Shown here piece after piece: positions 1 through 6,937 of a DNA stretch of 64,000 bases. Within the stretch, counting starts at the first letter, position 1; every line of letters starts with the position of its first letter. The position numbers and the translations under genes are program-made. The notes below the pieces were generated by a model. It was not told where the DNA came from, made no database searches, and was given only the letters and a program-made list of their open reading frames with translations. Source of the stretch: Flavobacterium laiguense (lineage in GTDB: Bacteria > Bacteroidota > Bacteroidia > Flavobacteriales > Flavobacteriaceae); the NCBI RefSeq assembly GCF_003097655.1, contig NZ_QCZH01000005.1:151951-215950 (forward strand), written 5' to 3'.

Positions 1-123
1 TCTAAACTTGAAAGCAGTACAAATAGCGCCACTATCGATACCATTATTAAAGTTTTCAAAGCATTGAAAGCCGAAATAAATTTCAATGTAACTTTAGAAA
101 ACCAAATTTTGAAATTATCATAA
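1..123 (+). CDS. XRE-family helix-turn-helix regulator, 3' end only
   Basis: The frame is open from the first base of the window and stops at TAA 121-123, giving 40 residues. The pattern SKLES...TIDTIIKVFKALKAEINFNV matches the last helix and short beta tail of XRE/HipB-type DNA-binding domains (family knowledge). The start lies outside the window, so size and partner are unknown. Such regulators are often toxin-antitoxin antitoxins or autoregulators. Moderately sure. Confidence 0.6.
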   Translation, partial: SKLESSTNSATIDTIIKVFKALKAEINFNVTLENQILKLS

Positions 124-306
124 GTAAAAAGCGTGGTGCTCACTGCAACAGAAAGCAACATTCTTCATAAGCCGGAAGGTTATGCCAATGCGATTGAGTC
201 GTTGGAAGAAGAATCTAAATTGATTTCTTTTTCGACTTTACCACTAGACCGGACTTCAGAAGATGATGTGCGGTTTGATAGTGAGATGTGGTCGGTTGGC
301 AGTTAG
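124..306 (+). pseudogene. in-frame coding remnant after the XRE stop codon, unrecognised
   Basis: Directly after the XRE stop, the same frame stays open for 60 codons to TAG at 304-306. The first plausible start is GTG 133. The translation has ordinary protein composition (LHKPEGYANAIESLEEESKL... then LPLDRTSEDDVRFDSEMW). I do not recognise the family. It may be the tail of a longer gene cut by recombination, or a small gene with a GTG start. Running into degenerate repeats right at its end favours a remnant. Confidence 0.35.
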
Positions 307-416
307 CGGTTATCAGTTTTCGGTTATCAGTTTTCTGTTGTGAGTTTTCTGTTGTGAGTTATGGGTTATGAGTTATGGGGTTTAAGATTGTTTATAAGTT
401 TAAGGTTTCAAGTTTT
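301..416 (+). repeat. degenerate short-period spacer repeat (ggttatgag/ttttctgttgtgag type)
   Basis: About 115 bases built from variants of 7-9 nt words: ggttatcagtttt, ttctgttgtgag, gttatgggttatgag, then gtttaag/gtttcaag. The same vocabulary recurs, on either strand, at about 1200, 2590, 5350, 6870, 11510, 11980, 12030, 21340, 46510, 51945 and 61340. It is non-coding and imperfect, so it is not a microsatellite or a CRISPR array. Confidence 0.75.
378..403 (+). repeat. 26-bp direct repeat, left copy flanking hepT-mntA
   Basis: Starts gggtttaagattg and ends ataagtttaa. The identical 26 bases recur at 1214-1239, so the hepT-mntA pair lies between two exact direct copies. A shortened copy is at 2618-2641 after rfbC. 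Confidence 0.85.
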
Positions 417-476
417 TAAAAAGAGTATTTTTGATTAGTATTAAGTATCAAAAAAACAGTTAAATTTAATTGAATT

Positions 477-872
477 ATGGAGGAAGATATTCGATGGAAA
501 CAACGTTTTGAAAATTATCTTAAAGCACTGGGACAGTTGCAAAAATTTATAACGAAAGGTAATTTGAACGAGCTAGAAGAGCAGGGACTTATACAAGTTT
601 TTGAATTCACACACGAGTTGGCTTGGAATGTAATGAAGGATTATTTTGAATATCAGGGGGATTCTTCAATAACAGGGTCCAGAGATGCTACAAGAGAAGC
701 TTTTCAAAAGGGATTGATTCAAGACGGAGCACAATGGATGGAAATGATAAAAAGCAGAAACCAATCCACTCATACTTATAATGAAAGTACAGCAAACGAT
801 ATTAGAGATAGAATATTAAATTATTATTTCGATTTGTTTGTTTCTTTTAAAGAGAAAATGAAAGAATTTTAG
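477..872 (+). CDS. hepT: HepT-type HEPN toxin (nucleotidyltransferase substrate-binding protein, HI0074 family)
   Basis: A 131-residue all-alpha protein with the diagnostic HEPN active-site motif R-X4-H-X-Y at R94-NQST-H99-T-Y101 (seen). In characterised HEPN/MNT systems the HEPN protein is an RNase toxin, neutralised when the MNT partner AMPylates the tyrosine of this motif (established). The stop is one base from the mntA start, so the two are translated as a pair. Length fits the HI0074 family (about 130-145). ATG 477 is the only good start. The bracketing repeats suggest the pair arrived as a unit. Confidence 0.88.
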   Translation: MEEDIRWKQRFENYLKALGQLQKFITKGNLNELEEQGLIQVFEFTHELAWNVMKDYFEYQGDSSITGSRDATREAFQKGLIQDGAQWMEMIKSRNQSTHTYNESTANDIRDRILNYYFDLFVSFKEKMKEF

Positions 873-873
873 A

Positions 874-1197
874 ATGATACTATTTGGTTTAAAGAAAGAA
901 GATATAGACAGGATAAATAATGTCTTTGCTATGTATGAAGGCATTGAGAGCGTGTTTATTTATGGCTCTAGAGCTAAAGGAAATTTTAAAGTGGGTTCTG
1001 ATATTGATTTAACTATTATTGAGAATTTATTAACTTTTCCAATGTTTTTGGAGATAGAGAACAAATTAGATGATTTACTATTGCCTTATAAAATAGATTT
1101 ATCCCAAAAACGAAAAATAACAAATATTGATTTGCTTTCGCATATTGACCGAGTTGGAAAATTGTTTTACGAAAGAGAAAATAGTCAAGAGGGGTGA
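874..1197 (+). CDS. mntA: MntA-type antitoxin, minimal nucleotidyltransferase
   Basis: A 107-residue protein with the polymerase-beta nucleotidyltransferase signature GS-X10-DxD: G31 S32 then D43-I-D45, with a third acidic residue in KIDLS near D75 (seen). In HepT/MntA (type VII) modules this enzyme transfers AMP to the HEPN toxin and inactivates it (established). All three carboxylates are present, so it is predicted to be active. It follows hepT with a 1-nt gap. The 3' end is followed within 20 bases by the right copy of the 26-bp direct repeat. Confidence 0.88.
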   Translation: MILFGLKKEDIDRINNVFAMYEGIESVFIYGSRAKGNFKVGSDIDLTIIENLLTFPMFLEIENKLDDLLLPYKIDLSQKRKITNIDLLSHIDRVGKLFYERENSQEG

Positions 1198-1213
1198 TCG
1201 GATTTCGGTTATA

Positions 1214-1239
1214 GGGTTTAAGATTGTTTATAAGTTTAA
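1214..1239 (+). repeat. 26-bp direct repeat, right copy flanking hepT-mntA
   Basis: Identical over 26 bases to 378-403 and in the same orientation. It begins 16 bases after the mntA stop. The following spacer to 1466 has no gene. It holds more degenerate words, including a tctgttctgttctctaaattctgtg stretch near 1331-1380 that resembles 1962-2005 on the other side of the next gene. Confidence 0.85.
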
Positions 1240-1424
1240 ACACGAATGACGCAAAGAAAGTACCAAGTTCATGGAGGGTTTAAGGGTTTAAACTCAAGGG
1301 AAACGAACTAAAGAAACAGTTCAAGTTTGGTTCTCTGTTCTGTTCTCTAAATTCTGTGTCCTGTATTCTGAAATCTATTATGATGTATTTTAACAGTTTT
1401 AACTCAGCATATATAAAATAATTT

Positions 1425-1432
1425 TAACTTTG
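1425..1432 (+). promoter_or_regulatory. candidate -7 element TAACTTTG for the 1467 gene
   Basis: Matches TAnnTTTG, 34 nt upstream of the start codon. No TTG lies at the usual spacing, so only half of the Bacteroidota promoter is visible. Confidence 0.4.
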
Positions 1433-1466
1433 TAATAAATTAGGTAACATTAAAAATGAAATTACT

Positions 1467-1802
1467 ATGAGTACTACCGAAATAAAGCTTTATGACATCT
1501 TTAGAAACGATTTGAAATTGTCGGATGAAAAGGCAAAACTATTTGCTGAGGTAGTGCAGGAAACGATACAAAACGAGGTAAAGCATGAACAAACCGAGTT
1601 TAAAAGTGTTCTCAAAGAAGATTTTTACAAGGTCGATATAAAAATCGAACAAATGAATGCAAAGTTCGAACAAATGAATACGAAAATAGAAGGGGTTAGA
1701 GGAGAAATAAAAGACAGTAAAGCCGATATGATAAAATGGATGTTTGCCTTTTGGGTGACAATTATTTTAATGTTGTTAGCTAATTTTTTTCTAAAAAAAT
1801 AA
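1467..1802 (+). CDS. small coiled-coil protein with C-terminal membrane anchor (DUF1640-like)
   Basis: A 111-residue protein. Residues 1-50 look helical, followed by a coiled-coil stretch with the near-repeat IEQMNAKFEQMNTKIE. A single C-terminal hydrophobic helix follows (WMFAFWVTIILMLLANFF), then a lysine tail. This layout matches the DUF1640/CCDC90-like proteins common in bacteria, whose role is not established. It sits alone between the toxin-antitoxin pair and rfbC, with its own -7 box and terminator, so it is probably an accessory insertion rather than a glycan gene. Function unknown. Confidence 0.75.
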   Translation: MSTTEIKLYDIFRNDLKLSDEKAKLFAEVVQETIQNEVKHEQTEFKSVLKEDFYKVDIKIEQMNAKFEQMNTKIEGVRGEIKDSKADMIKWMFAFWVTIILMLLANFFLKK

Positions 1803-1824
1803 ATTCTAAGCTGTTTTTATATAG

Positions 1825-1856
1825 AAAACCGTTCCGATTGGTACGGTTTTATTTTT
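1825..1856 (+). terminator. intrinsic terminator after the coiled-coil gene
   Basis: Inverted repeat aaaaccgt / acggtttt with a 10-nt loop, followed by atttttg, 23 bases after the stop codon at 1802. Confidence 0.7.
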
Positions 1857-2035
1857 GTGATTCATTTTCAAACTTGAGAGTTTACGGTTGTTTAAAGATT
1901 TAAAATTGAAAAAAAAACTAAAGACAAAGTTTGATTTTTTTTCAATTTTAGTATTGACTATCTTTCTGTATTCTATACTCTATTTTCTAAAATCTTTCTT
2001 CTCAATACTTCTTTTTAAAAATATAAAATTACAAT

Positions 2036-2584
2036 ATGAACATAGAACAAACTTTTATTAAAGATTTAGTTATACTGACTCCAGATGTTTTTGAAGACGA
2101 AAGGGGTTATTTTTTTGAAGCCTATAATAAAAACAAATTCAGTGCGCTGGGAATCAATATTGATTTTGTGCAGGACAACCAGTCTTTTTCACAAAAAGGA
2201 ACTTTGAGGGGTTTGCATTACCAAAATCCACCTTTTGCACAAACGAAACTGGTTCGGGTGCTGCAAGGGGAAATTATGGATGTGGCAGTCGATTTAAGAA
2301 AAGACTCGCCTACTTATGGAAAACATTTTGGAATTAGATTAACTGCTGAAAACAAAAAACAATTGTTGGTGCCACAAGGTTTTGCCCATGGTTTCTCCGT
2401 ATTGAGTGAAACGGCTGTGGTGCTATACAAATGCGATCAGTTTTATAACAAAGCCAGTGAAGGTGGAATTCGCTATGATGATGAAACTTTGAATATCGAT
2501 TGGGGAATGGATTTGAAGGATGCTATTGTGTCTGAAAAGGATTTGGTTTTACCTGATTTCGGGAATTGTAATAGTGAGTTTTAA
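2036..2584 (+). CDS. rfbC: dTDP-4-dehydrorhamnose 3,5-epimerase
   Basis: Third step of dTDP-L-rhamnose synthesis: epimerises C3 and C5 of dTDP-4-keto-6-deoxyglucose in the cytoplasm. The 182 residues match the RmlC cupin length. Visible landmarks are the N-terminal TPDVFEDERGYFFE, the catalytic histidine in LRGLHYQ (H61) and the catalytic tyrosine in VVLYKC (Y131). Its natural partners rfbD and rfbA lie at 4491 and 5985, separated from it by an ATPase gene and a nuclease gene. The rml set has therefore been split here. rfbB is absent from the window. Confidence 0.95.
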   Translation: MNIEQTFIKDLVILTPDVFEDERGYFFEAYNKNKFSALGINIDFVQDNQSFSQKGTLRGLHYQNPPFAQTKLVRVLQGEIMDVAVDLRKDSPTYGKHFGIRLTAENKKQLLVPQGFAHGFSVLSETAVVLYKCDQFYNKASEGGIRYDDETLNIDWGMDLKDAIVSEKDLVLPDFGNCNSEF

Positions 2585-2617
2585 GGAAGAGTTGTGAGTT
2601 TTGGGTTTTGAGTTGTG

Positions 2618-2641
2618 GGGTTTAAGATTGTTTAAAAGTTT
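2618..2641 (+). repeat. shortened third copy of the hepT-flanking repeat
   Basis: Matches the first 18 bases of the 26-bp repeat at 378 and 1214, then diverges (aaaagttt for ataagttt). Same orientation. Confidence 0.7.
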
Positions 2642-2753
2642 CAAGTTTAAAGTTTCAAGTTTAAAGTTTCAAGTTAGTTCTACAAATTACAGCATTTTAG
2701 ACTTATATTACTTTTCAAGTAATTAATTAGAAAACAACTACCAAGAAAAGGCT

Positions 2754-2835
2754 AACCATATAAGTAATATAAGAGCATATAAGCCTATGCTGTTTTATTC
2801 TAGCTTACATGTACTTATATGACTCTTATATGGTT
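2754..2835. repeat. palindromic element with 11-bp inverted ends (aaccatataag)
   Basis: aaccatataag at 2754-2764 is the perfect inverted complement of cttatatggtt at 2825-2835. The interior repeats catataag-type words on both strands. A relative with perfect 11-bp ends (aaacatataag / cttatatgttt) is at 27403-27568. This is consistent with a small non-autonomous repeat, but no target duplication is clear. Confidence 0.6.
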
Positions 2836-3005
2836 CAAACTTGATACTGTTTGTTTTAGAATATAGCCGAATTTGTATACTAGACGGTACAAAATGAGCT
2901 CTATTTTGTATAGCCGAATATACAGTTTTTGTTGTTTTTTGTTTATTACAGTATTTAAAAACACTATTTTGTTAGATCTAACGAACAATAATTTATTATT
3001 TTGTA

Positions 3006-3035
3006 TTGTCTGCCGAACAAAAATAAGTATTTTTG
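3006..3035 (+). promoter_or_regulatory. Bacteroidota sigma-A promoter of the AAA/DUF4143 gene
   Basis: TTG at 3006-3008, exactly 19 nt, then TATTTTTG at 3028-3035: a full match to TTG-N19-TAnnTTTG. It places the transcript start near 3041. That makes the upstream in-frame TTG (3033) impossible as a start and decides for ATG 3054. Confidence 0.75.
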
Positions 3036-3053
3036 TATTGTAAATACAACAAT

Positions 3054-4250
3054 ATGGAAGAGTTAGTTGAGAAATTTCGTTTTAAATTAAGTCATACTTC
3101 AACGGATTTTGTTAGGAGTTTGGGAAATGATATTAATTGGAACGCAAGATTAATAGGGGTTAAAGGGGCAAGAGGTGTTGGGAAAACAACAATGCTCTTG
3201 CAGCATATTAAAATGAATCTGACGGAAGTGTTAGATAAGACATTGTATGTGTCTTTGGATTCAATATGGTTTAGCAATAACACACTGGTCGATTTAGCGG
3301 ATGATTTTGTAAAAAAAGGGGGTGAGTATCTTTTCTTAGATGAGGTACATAGATATGACAACTGGTCACAGGAGTTGAAAAATATCTATGATGATTACCC
3401 GATGCTAAAAGTCGTGTTTACAGGGTCTTCATTGTTGCAAATATTGAACGCTAGAGCTGATTTGAGTCGCAGGGCTATTACGTATACCATGCAAGGGCTT
3501 TCCTTTCGGGAGTATCTTAGTATTGAAACTGGACAACATTTTGATAAATTGACTTTAGAGTCTATTTTGAGTAATCACTCAACAGAATCAGCTTTGATTA
3601 CTGCCAAGGTAAAGCCATTGCAATATTTCGATAGGTATCTCAGGCAGGGATACTACCCTTTTTATAAAGAAGAATTAGATTTGTACATACCTCGTTTGGA
3701 AGAGGTTATTAATATGATGCTTGAAATTGAGTTGCCTTTGTTGCGAGGGTTGGATTTGGCTTATGTTCATAAAATAAAGCAATTGTTGCTTATTATTTCG
3801 GAATCAGTTCCTTTTGTGCCCAATGTTAGTAAATTGAGTGACAAAATTGGTATCGCTAGGAGTACTTTGCTTTTGTATTTTCATTATTTGGCTGAAATTG
3901 GCCTTACTGTCAATTTGTTTAAAGAGTCGGGTGGTATTAGTAAATTGCAGAAACCGCTTAAAGTATATTTAGAAAATTCAAATTTGATGTATGCTTTAAC
4001 ATCGAGTGCTGCTAATACTGGAAATATAAGAGAAACTTTTTTCGCAAATCAACTCGGTTATACCCATAAAATTATGTATTCCGACAGGGGTGATTTTTTT
4101 GTGGATGAGAAGTATGTTTTTGAAATTGGAGGAAAGGATAAAAGCAAAAAACAAATTGAAGGTGTTGAAAATTCTTTTATAGCCTCAGACGATATCGAAT
4201 ATGGTTTTCAGAATAAAATACCATTATGGTTGTTTGGCTTTTTGTATTAA
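3054..4250 (+). CDS. AAA ATPase with C-terminal DUF4143 domain
   Basis: A 398-residue protein. Walker A GARGVGKTT is at about residues 38-46, Walker B EYLFLDEVH at 91-99 and the sensor TGSS near 124 (seen). The second half has a winged-helix-like stretch (KLSDKIGIARSTLLLYFHYL) and ends in a DUF4143-type tail with FEIGGKDKSKKQ. Family members are widespread stand-alone ATPases, often on mobile or accessory DNA, of uncertain biochemical role. It has its own promoter, interrupts the rfbC-rfbD order and is bounded by small repeat elements on both sides. ATG 3054 is chosen over TTG 3033 because the latter lies inside the promoter. Confidence 0.88.
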   Translation: MEELVEKFRFKLSHTSTDFVRSLGNDINWNARLIGVKGARGVGKTTMLLQHIKMNLTEVLDKTLYVSLDSIWFSNNTLVDLADDFVKKGGEYLFLDEVHRYDNWSQELKNIYDDYPMLKVVFTGSSLLQILNARADLSRRAITYTMQGLSFREYLSIETGQHFDKLTLESILSNHSTESALITAKVKPLQYFDRYLRQGYYPFYKEELDLYIPRLEEVINMMLEIELPLLRGLDLAYVHKIKQLLLIISESVPFVPNVSKLSDKIGIARSTLLLYFHYLAEIGLTVNLFKESGGISKLQKPLKVYLENSNLMYALTSSAANTGNIRETFFANQLGYTHKIMYSDRGDFFVDEKYVFEIGGKDKSKKQIEGVENSFIASDDIEYGFQNKIPLWLFGFLY

Positions 4251-4273
4251 CGGTATAACTGCCACAAATCATT

Positions 4274-4470
4274 TCGACTTATTTACTTAAAAACAACTAA
4301 AGCTTAAATGTTAGCAGTTGCGAATTCCCCTCTTGAGAGGGGTTAGGGGTGTGTTTTTTTTTGAAATGCAAATATTCCGTTTTGTAATGCTACTCTAAAA
4401 TATTTGCAGTAATTAAAAACAACTGTAAAGCATGAGTTTATTAGTCTCAGTATTTAAGTAAGTAACTCGA
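4274..4470. mobile_element. MITE-like element with 18-bp imperfect terminal inverted repeats
   Basis: Left end tcgacttatttacttaaa (4274-4291) and the complement of the right end tttaagtaagtaactcga (4453-4470) match at 16 of 18 positions. The 197-bp interior has no ORF but carries the palindrome CCCCTCTTGAGAGGGG followed by ttaggggtgtg and a T-run. A one-ended copy in the opposite orientation lies at 10255-10380. Length, TIRs and lack of coding fit a MITE; the mobilising transposase is not in the window. Confidence 0.65.
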
Positions 4471-4490
4471 AAATCACTAATTAAAATAGA

Positions 4491-5345
4491 ATGAATAAAA
4501 TACTAGTAACAGGTGCCAAAGGGCAATTGGGTTCGGAATTGAACGTTTTGTCGAAAAACTATAGCCAGTTCGAATGGGTTTTTACCGACAGAACCGTGTT
4601 GGATTTGTGCGATTTAGATAGTTTAGATGCTAAATTATCGAGTATCCATCCGCAATTTATTGTCAATTGTGCGGCGCATACTGCCGTGGATCGAGCAGAA
4701 TCTGAGCCTGAATTAGCCGATGTTTTGAATCATCAAGCTGTTGCCGTAATGGCGAAATGGAGCGAGGCGAATGACTGTAAATTGATACATATTTCTACAG
4801 ATTATGTGTTTGACGGTACTGCAGCTACGGGACTCGATGAATGGGCACCAACGAATCCGATTAATGTATATGGGGTAACTAAATTGGCTGGCGAAAAATC
4901 TTGTATGGAAGCAAATCCATCAGCTATTATCATCAGGACTTCATGGGTGTATTCTAGCTTTGGGGCTAATTTTGTAAAAACCATGTCCAGATTGATGCAG
5001 GAAAGAGACAGCTTGAATGTTGTCAATGATCAAATAGGGAGTCCAACCTATGCCGCCGATTTGGCTCAAGCCATAATGACGATTATCAATCATCCTAAGT
5101 GGCAAGCTGGAATTTATAATTTTTCTAACGAAGGAGAAATTAGTTGGTACGAATTTGCTTTGGCTATCCAAAAAATTGGTGGTTTTGATTGTTCTATTAG
5201 TGGAATTCCATCTTCGGCTTATCCGACACCTGCTCAACGTCCTCAATATTCTTTATTGGATAAAACCAAAATTGCAGCTACTTTTGGGGTTGTTGTTCCG
5301 AAATATAAAGAGAGTTTGGTGAAGTGTATGGGGTTGTTGGGGTAG
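4491..5345 (+). CDS. rfbD: dTDP-4-dehydrorhamnose reductase
   Basis: Final step of dTDP-L-rhamnose synthesis: NAD(P)H reduction of the 4-keto group. A 284-residue RmlD-type SDR. It has the Rossmann motif TGAKGQLGSEL at residues 7-17, the catalytic segment ISTDYVFDG (101-109), and Y127-X3-K131 in NVYGVTK. Length is typical. It begins 20 bases after the end of the MITE-like element, and its 3' end runs straight into ggttatgagttgtggg repeat sequence. Same pathway as rfbC and rfbA. Confidence 0.95.
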   Translation: MNKILVTGAKGQLGSELNVLSKNYSQFEWVFTDRTVLDLCDLDSLDAKLSSIHPQFIVNCAAHTAVDRAESEPELADVLNHQAVAVMAKWSEANDCKLIHISTDYVFDGTAATGLDEWAPTNPINVYGVTKLAGEKSCMEANPSAIIIRTSWVYSSFGANFVKTMSRLMQERDSLNVVNDQIGSPTYAADLAQAIMTIINHPKWQAGIYNFSNEGEISWYEFALAIQKIGGFDCSISGIPSSAYPTPAQRPQYSLLDKTKIAATFGVVVPKYKESLVKCMGLLG

Positions 5346-5366
5346 TTATCGGTTATGAGTTGTGGG

Positions 5367-5418
5367 ATTTTCGTTTTGCTCCAGCCCTAAAGGGAGCCGA
5401 AAATAGACGAGTGAATTT
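5367..5418 (+). repeat. direct repeat, left copy flanking the DUF559 gene
   Basis: attttcgttttgctccagcc followed by ctaaagggagccgaaaatag and acgagtgaattta. About 85% matched by 5841-5895 in the same orientation. Confidence 0.8.
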
Positions 5419-5447
5419 ATACGAAAATCTTATTTTTGTACTAAAAA

Positions 5448-5840
5448 ATGAAAAAAAATCCATTCAGTACTGATGATATGTGGAAAGGGGCTTCAGCAAG
5501 AATCTTTTCGAATGCACAAAAATTAAGGATGAATGCAACTGAGGCGGAAGAGTTTCTTTGGTTAGCGTTGAGAGAAAATCAATTGGATGGTCTTAAATTT
5601 AGAAGACAACACCCATTAAGTGTTTACATAGCCGATTTTTATTGTCATAAACTCAAATTGGTTATAGAGATTGATGGAGGTTATCATCAAACCAAAGAGC
5701 AGATGCTTTTGGACGAAGAACGAACAACTACTATTGAATTTCAAGGTTTAAAAGTGATTCGATTTACAAATGAGGAAGTATTGCTGAAATTGCCAGAGGT
5801 CTTAGACAAGATCAAAGAGTTTGCAAAATTAAATTCGTAG
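5448..5840 (+). CDS. DUF559 endonuclease-like protein (Vsr-like PD-(D/E)XK fold)
   Basis: A 130-residue protein typical of DUF559. It has an N-terminal helical part (ARIFSNAQKLRMNATEAEEFLWLALR), then KFRRQHPLSVYIADFYCHKLKLVIEIDGGYH carrying the likely nuclease acidic residues (D of IADF and E-x-D of VIEIDGG), then ERTTTIEFQGLKVIRFTNEEV. Related to very-short-patch-repair endonucleases (family knowledge); activity and role are not established. It is a singleton between rfbD and rfbA, and the right-hand repeat begins on the very base after its stop codon. This suggests the gene plus repeat behaves as an inserted cassette. Confidence 0.85.
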   Translation: MKKNPFSTDDMWKGASARIFSNAQKLRMNATEAEEFLWLALRENQLDGLKFRRQHPLSVYIADFYCHKLKLVIEIDGGYHQTKEQMLLDEERTTTIEFQGLKVIRFTNEEVLLKLPEVLDKIKEFAKLNS

Positions 5841-5895
5841 ATTTCCGTTTTGCCCCGCCCCTAAAGGGAGTCGAAAATAGACAGATGAGTTTAAA
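5841..5895 (+). repeat. direct repeat, right copy flanking the DUF559 gene
   Basis: atttccgttttgccccgccc then ctaaagggagtcgaaaatag and acagatgagttta, aligned with 5367-5418. It starts immediately after the stop codon of the DUF559 gene. Confidence 0.8.
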
Positions 5896-5910
5896 TAATA
5901 AATGTTCTGA

Positions 5911-5951
5911 TTCATTTTTCCACCCTTTAGGGTAGGGGAATGAAAAATGAA
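5911..5951 (+). repeat. hairpin ttcatttttc / gaaaaatgaa upstream of rfbA
   Basis: Perfect 10-bp inverted arms at 5911-5920 and 5942-5951, with inner accct/agggt pairing. The inner ccctttagggt is the complement-like counterpart of the ccctaaaggg in the flanking direct repeats. No T-run follows, so a terminator is less likely than a repeat relic or transcript-stabilising hairpin. Confidence 0.5.
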
Positions 5952-5984
5952 TTTAACGATAATTATAAATAACACGAAAGTATA

Positions 5985-6854
5985 ATGAAAGGAATAATAC
6001 TAGCTGGAGGATCCGGTACTCGATTACATCCGTTAACGCTTGCGATGAGTAAGCAAATGATGCCGGTTTATGACAAACCGATGATTTATTATCCGTTATC
6101 GACTTTGATGATGGCAGGGATCAATGAGATATTAATTATTTCGACTCCGCATGATTTGCCTAATTTCAAGAAATTATTGGGAGATGGATCAGCTATAGGT
6201 TGTCAATTCAGTTATGCCGAGCAGGCGATTCCAAATGGTTTGGCGCAAGCTTTTGTTATAGGGGAAGAGTTTATAGGGTCAGATAGTGTAGCTCTGGTTT
6301 TAGGGGATAATATTTTCTTTGGAGCCAATATGCATGAACTCTTACAATCGAATACGAAACCGGAAGGTGGCGTCGTATTTGCTTATCACGTTTCGGATCC
6401 GGAACGCTATGGAGTGGTAGAGTTTGATAAAAACCTAAAGGCGCTTTCTATCGAGGAGAAACCAGTAGAACCTAAATCAAATTATGCGGTTCCAGGATTG
6501 TATTTTTATGACAATTCGGTGGTAGAGATTGCCAAGAATATCAAACCAAGTGCCAGAGGTGAATATGAAATTACCGATGTGAATAAAGTGTACCTAGAAA
6601 AAGGTGCTCTTAAAGTTGGGATTTTGAGCCGAGGTACGGCATGGTTGGATACGGGTACTTTTAACAGTTTGATGCAAGCGGGACAATTTGTTCAGGTTTT
6701 GGAAGAACGTCAAGGATTAAAAGTAGGTTGTATTGAAGAAATTGCGTGGAGACAAGGTTTTATAACCGAACAACAATTAAGGGATTTGGCAGAACCTTTG
6801 AAAAAATCAGGGTATGGAGAATATCTTTTGGGGCTTTTGAAACACAAACTGTAG
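5985..6854 (+). CDS. rfbA: glucose-1-phosphate thymidylyltransferase
   Basis: First step of dTDP-rhamnose synthesis: glucose-1-phosphate + dTTP to dTDP-glucose. The 289 residues match the RmlA norm. Landmarks are [13 protein letters not shown] at residues 6-18, K23 in [25 protein letters not shown] near 108, and [22 protein letters not shown]. The start ATGAAAGG is unambiguous. It lies downstream of the DUF559 cassette. The next gene's frame overlaps its 3' end only if distant GTG starts are accepted, which I reject. Confidence 0.96.
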   Translation: MKGIILAGGSGTRLHPLTLAMSKQMMPVYDKPMIYYPLSTLMMAGINEILIISTPHDLPNFKKLLGDGSAIGCQFSYAEQAIPNGLAQAFVIGEEFIGSDSVALVLGDNIFFGANMHELLQSNTKPEGGVVFAYHVSDPERYGVVEFDKNLKALSIEEKPVEPKSNYAVPGLYFYDNSVVEIAKNIKPSARGEYEITDVNKVYLEKGALKVGILSRGTAWLDTGTFNSLMQAGQFVQVLEERQGLKVGCIEEIAWRQGFITEQQLRDLAEPLKKSGYGEYLLGLLKHKL

Positions 6855-6937
6855 TTTTTTTGGTTGTGAGTTATAAGTCAGTCAATAACAGGAAACAGAC
6901 AACCGACAACAGAAAACAAAAAAAAGACGACAGAAAT

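Larger units (their letters stand above)
2585..3005 (+). other. gene-free spacer between rfbC and the ATPase gene
   Basis: About 420 bases without a credible gene. From left to right it holds gttttgagttgtgggg-type degenerate repeats, a partial copy of the hepT-flanking repeat (2618-2641), four near-identical gtttcaagtttaaa units (2637-2675), the small palindromic element at 2754-2835, and AT-rich sequence leading to the promoter at 3006. Confidence 0.7.

Noticed and set aside
301..416. Short tandem repeats suggestive of a CRISPR array
   Set aside because: Units are 7-12 nt, imperfect and without unique spacers; no cas genes are nearby.
1016..1243. 75-codon minus-strand ORF
   Set aside because: It lies antisense to mntA and extends into spacer repeat; mntA has intact catalytic motifs and explains the region.
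3033..3053. TTG start seven codons upstream for the AAA ATPase
   Set aside because: It falls within the -7 box of a perfect promoter, so it would precede the transcript start.
6746..6865. GTG start giving a 259-residue sugar transferase overlapping rfbA by 109 bases
   Set aside because: The extra N-terminus is out-of-frame rfbA sequence plus repeat and has no domain similarity.
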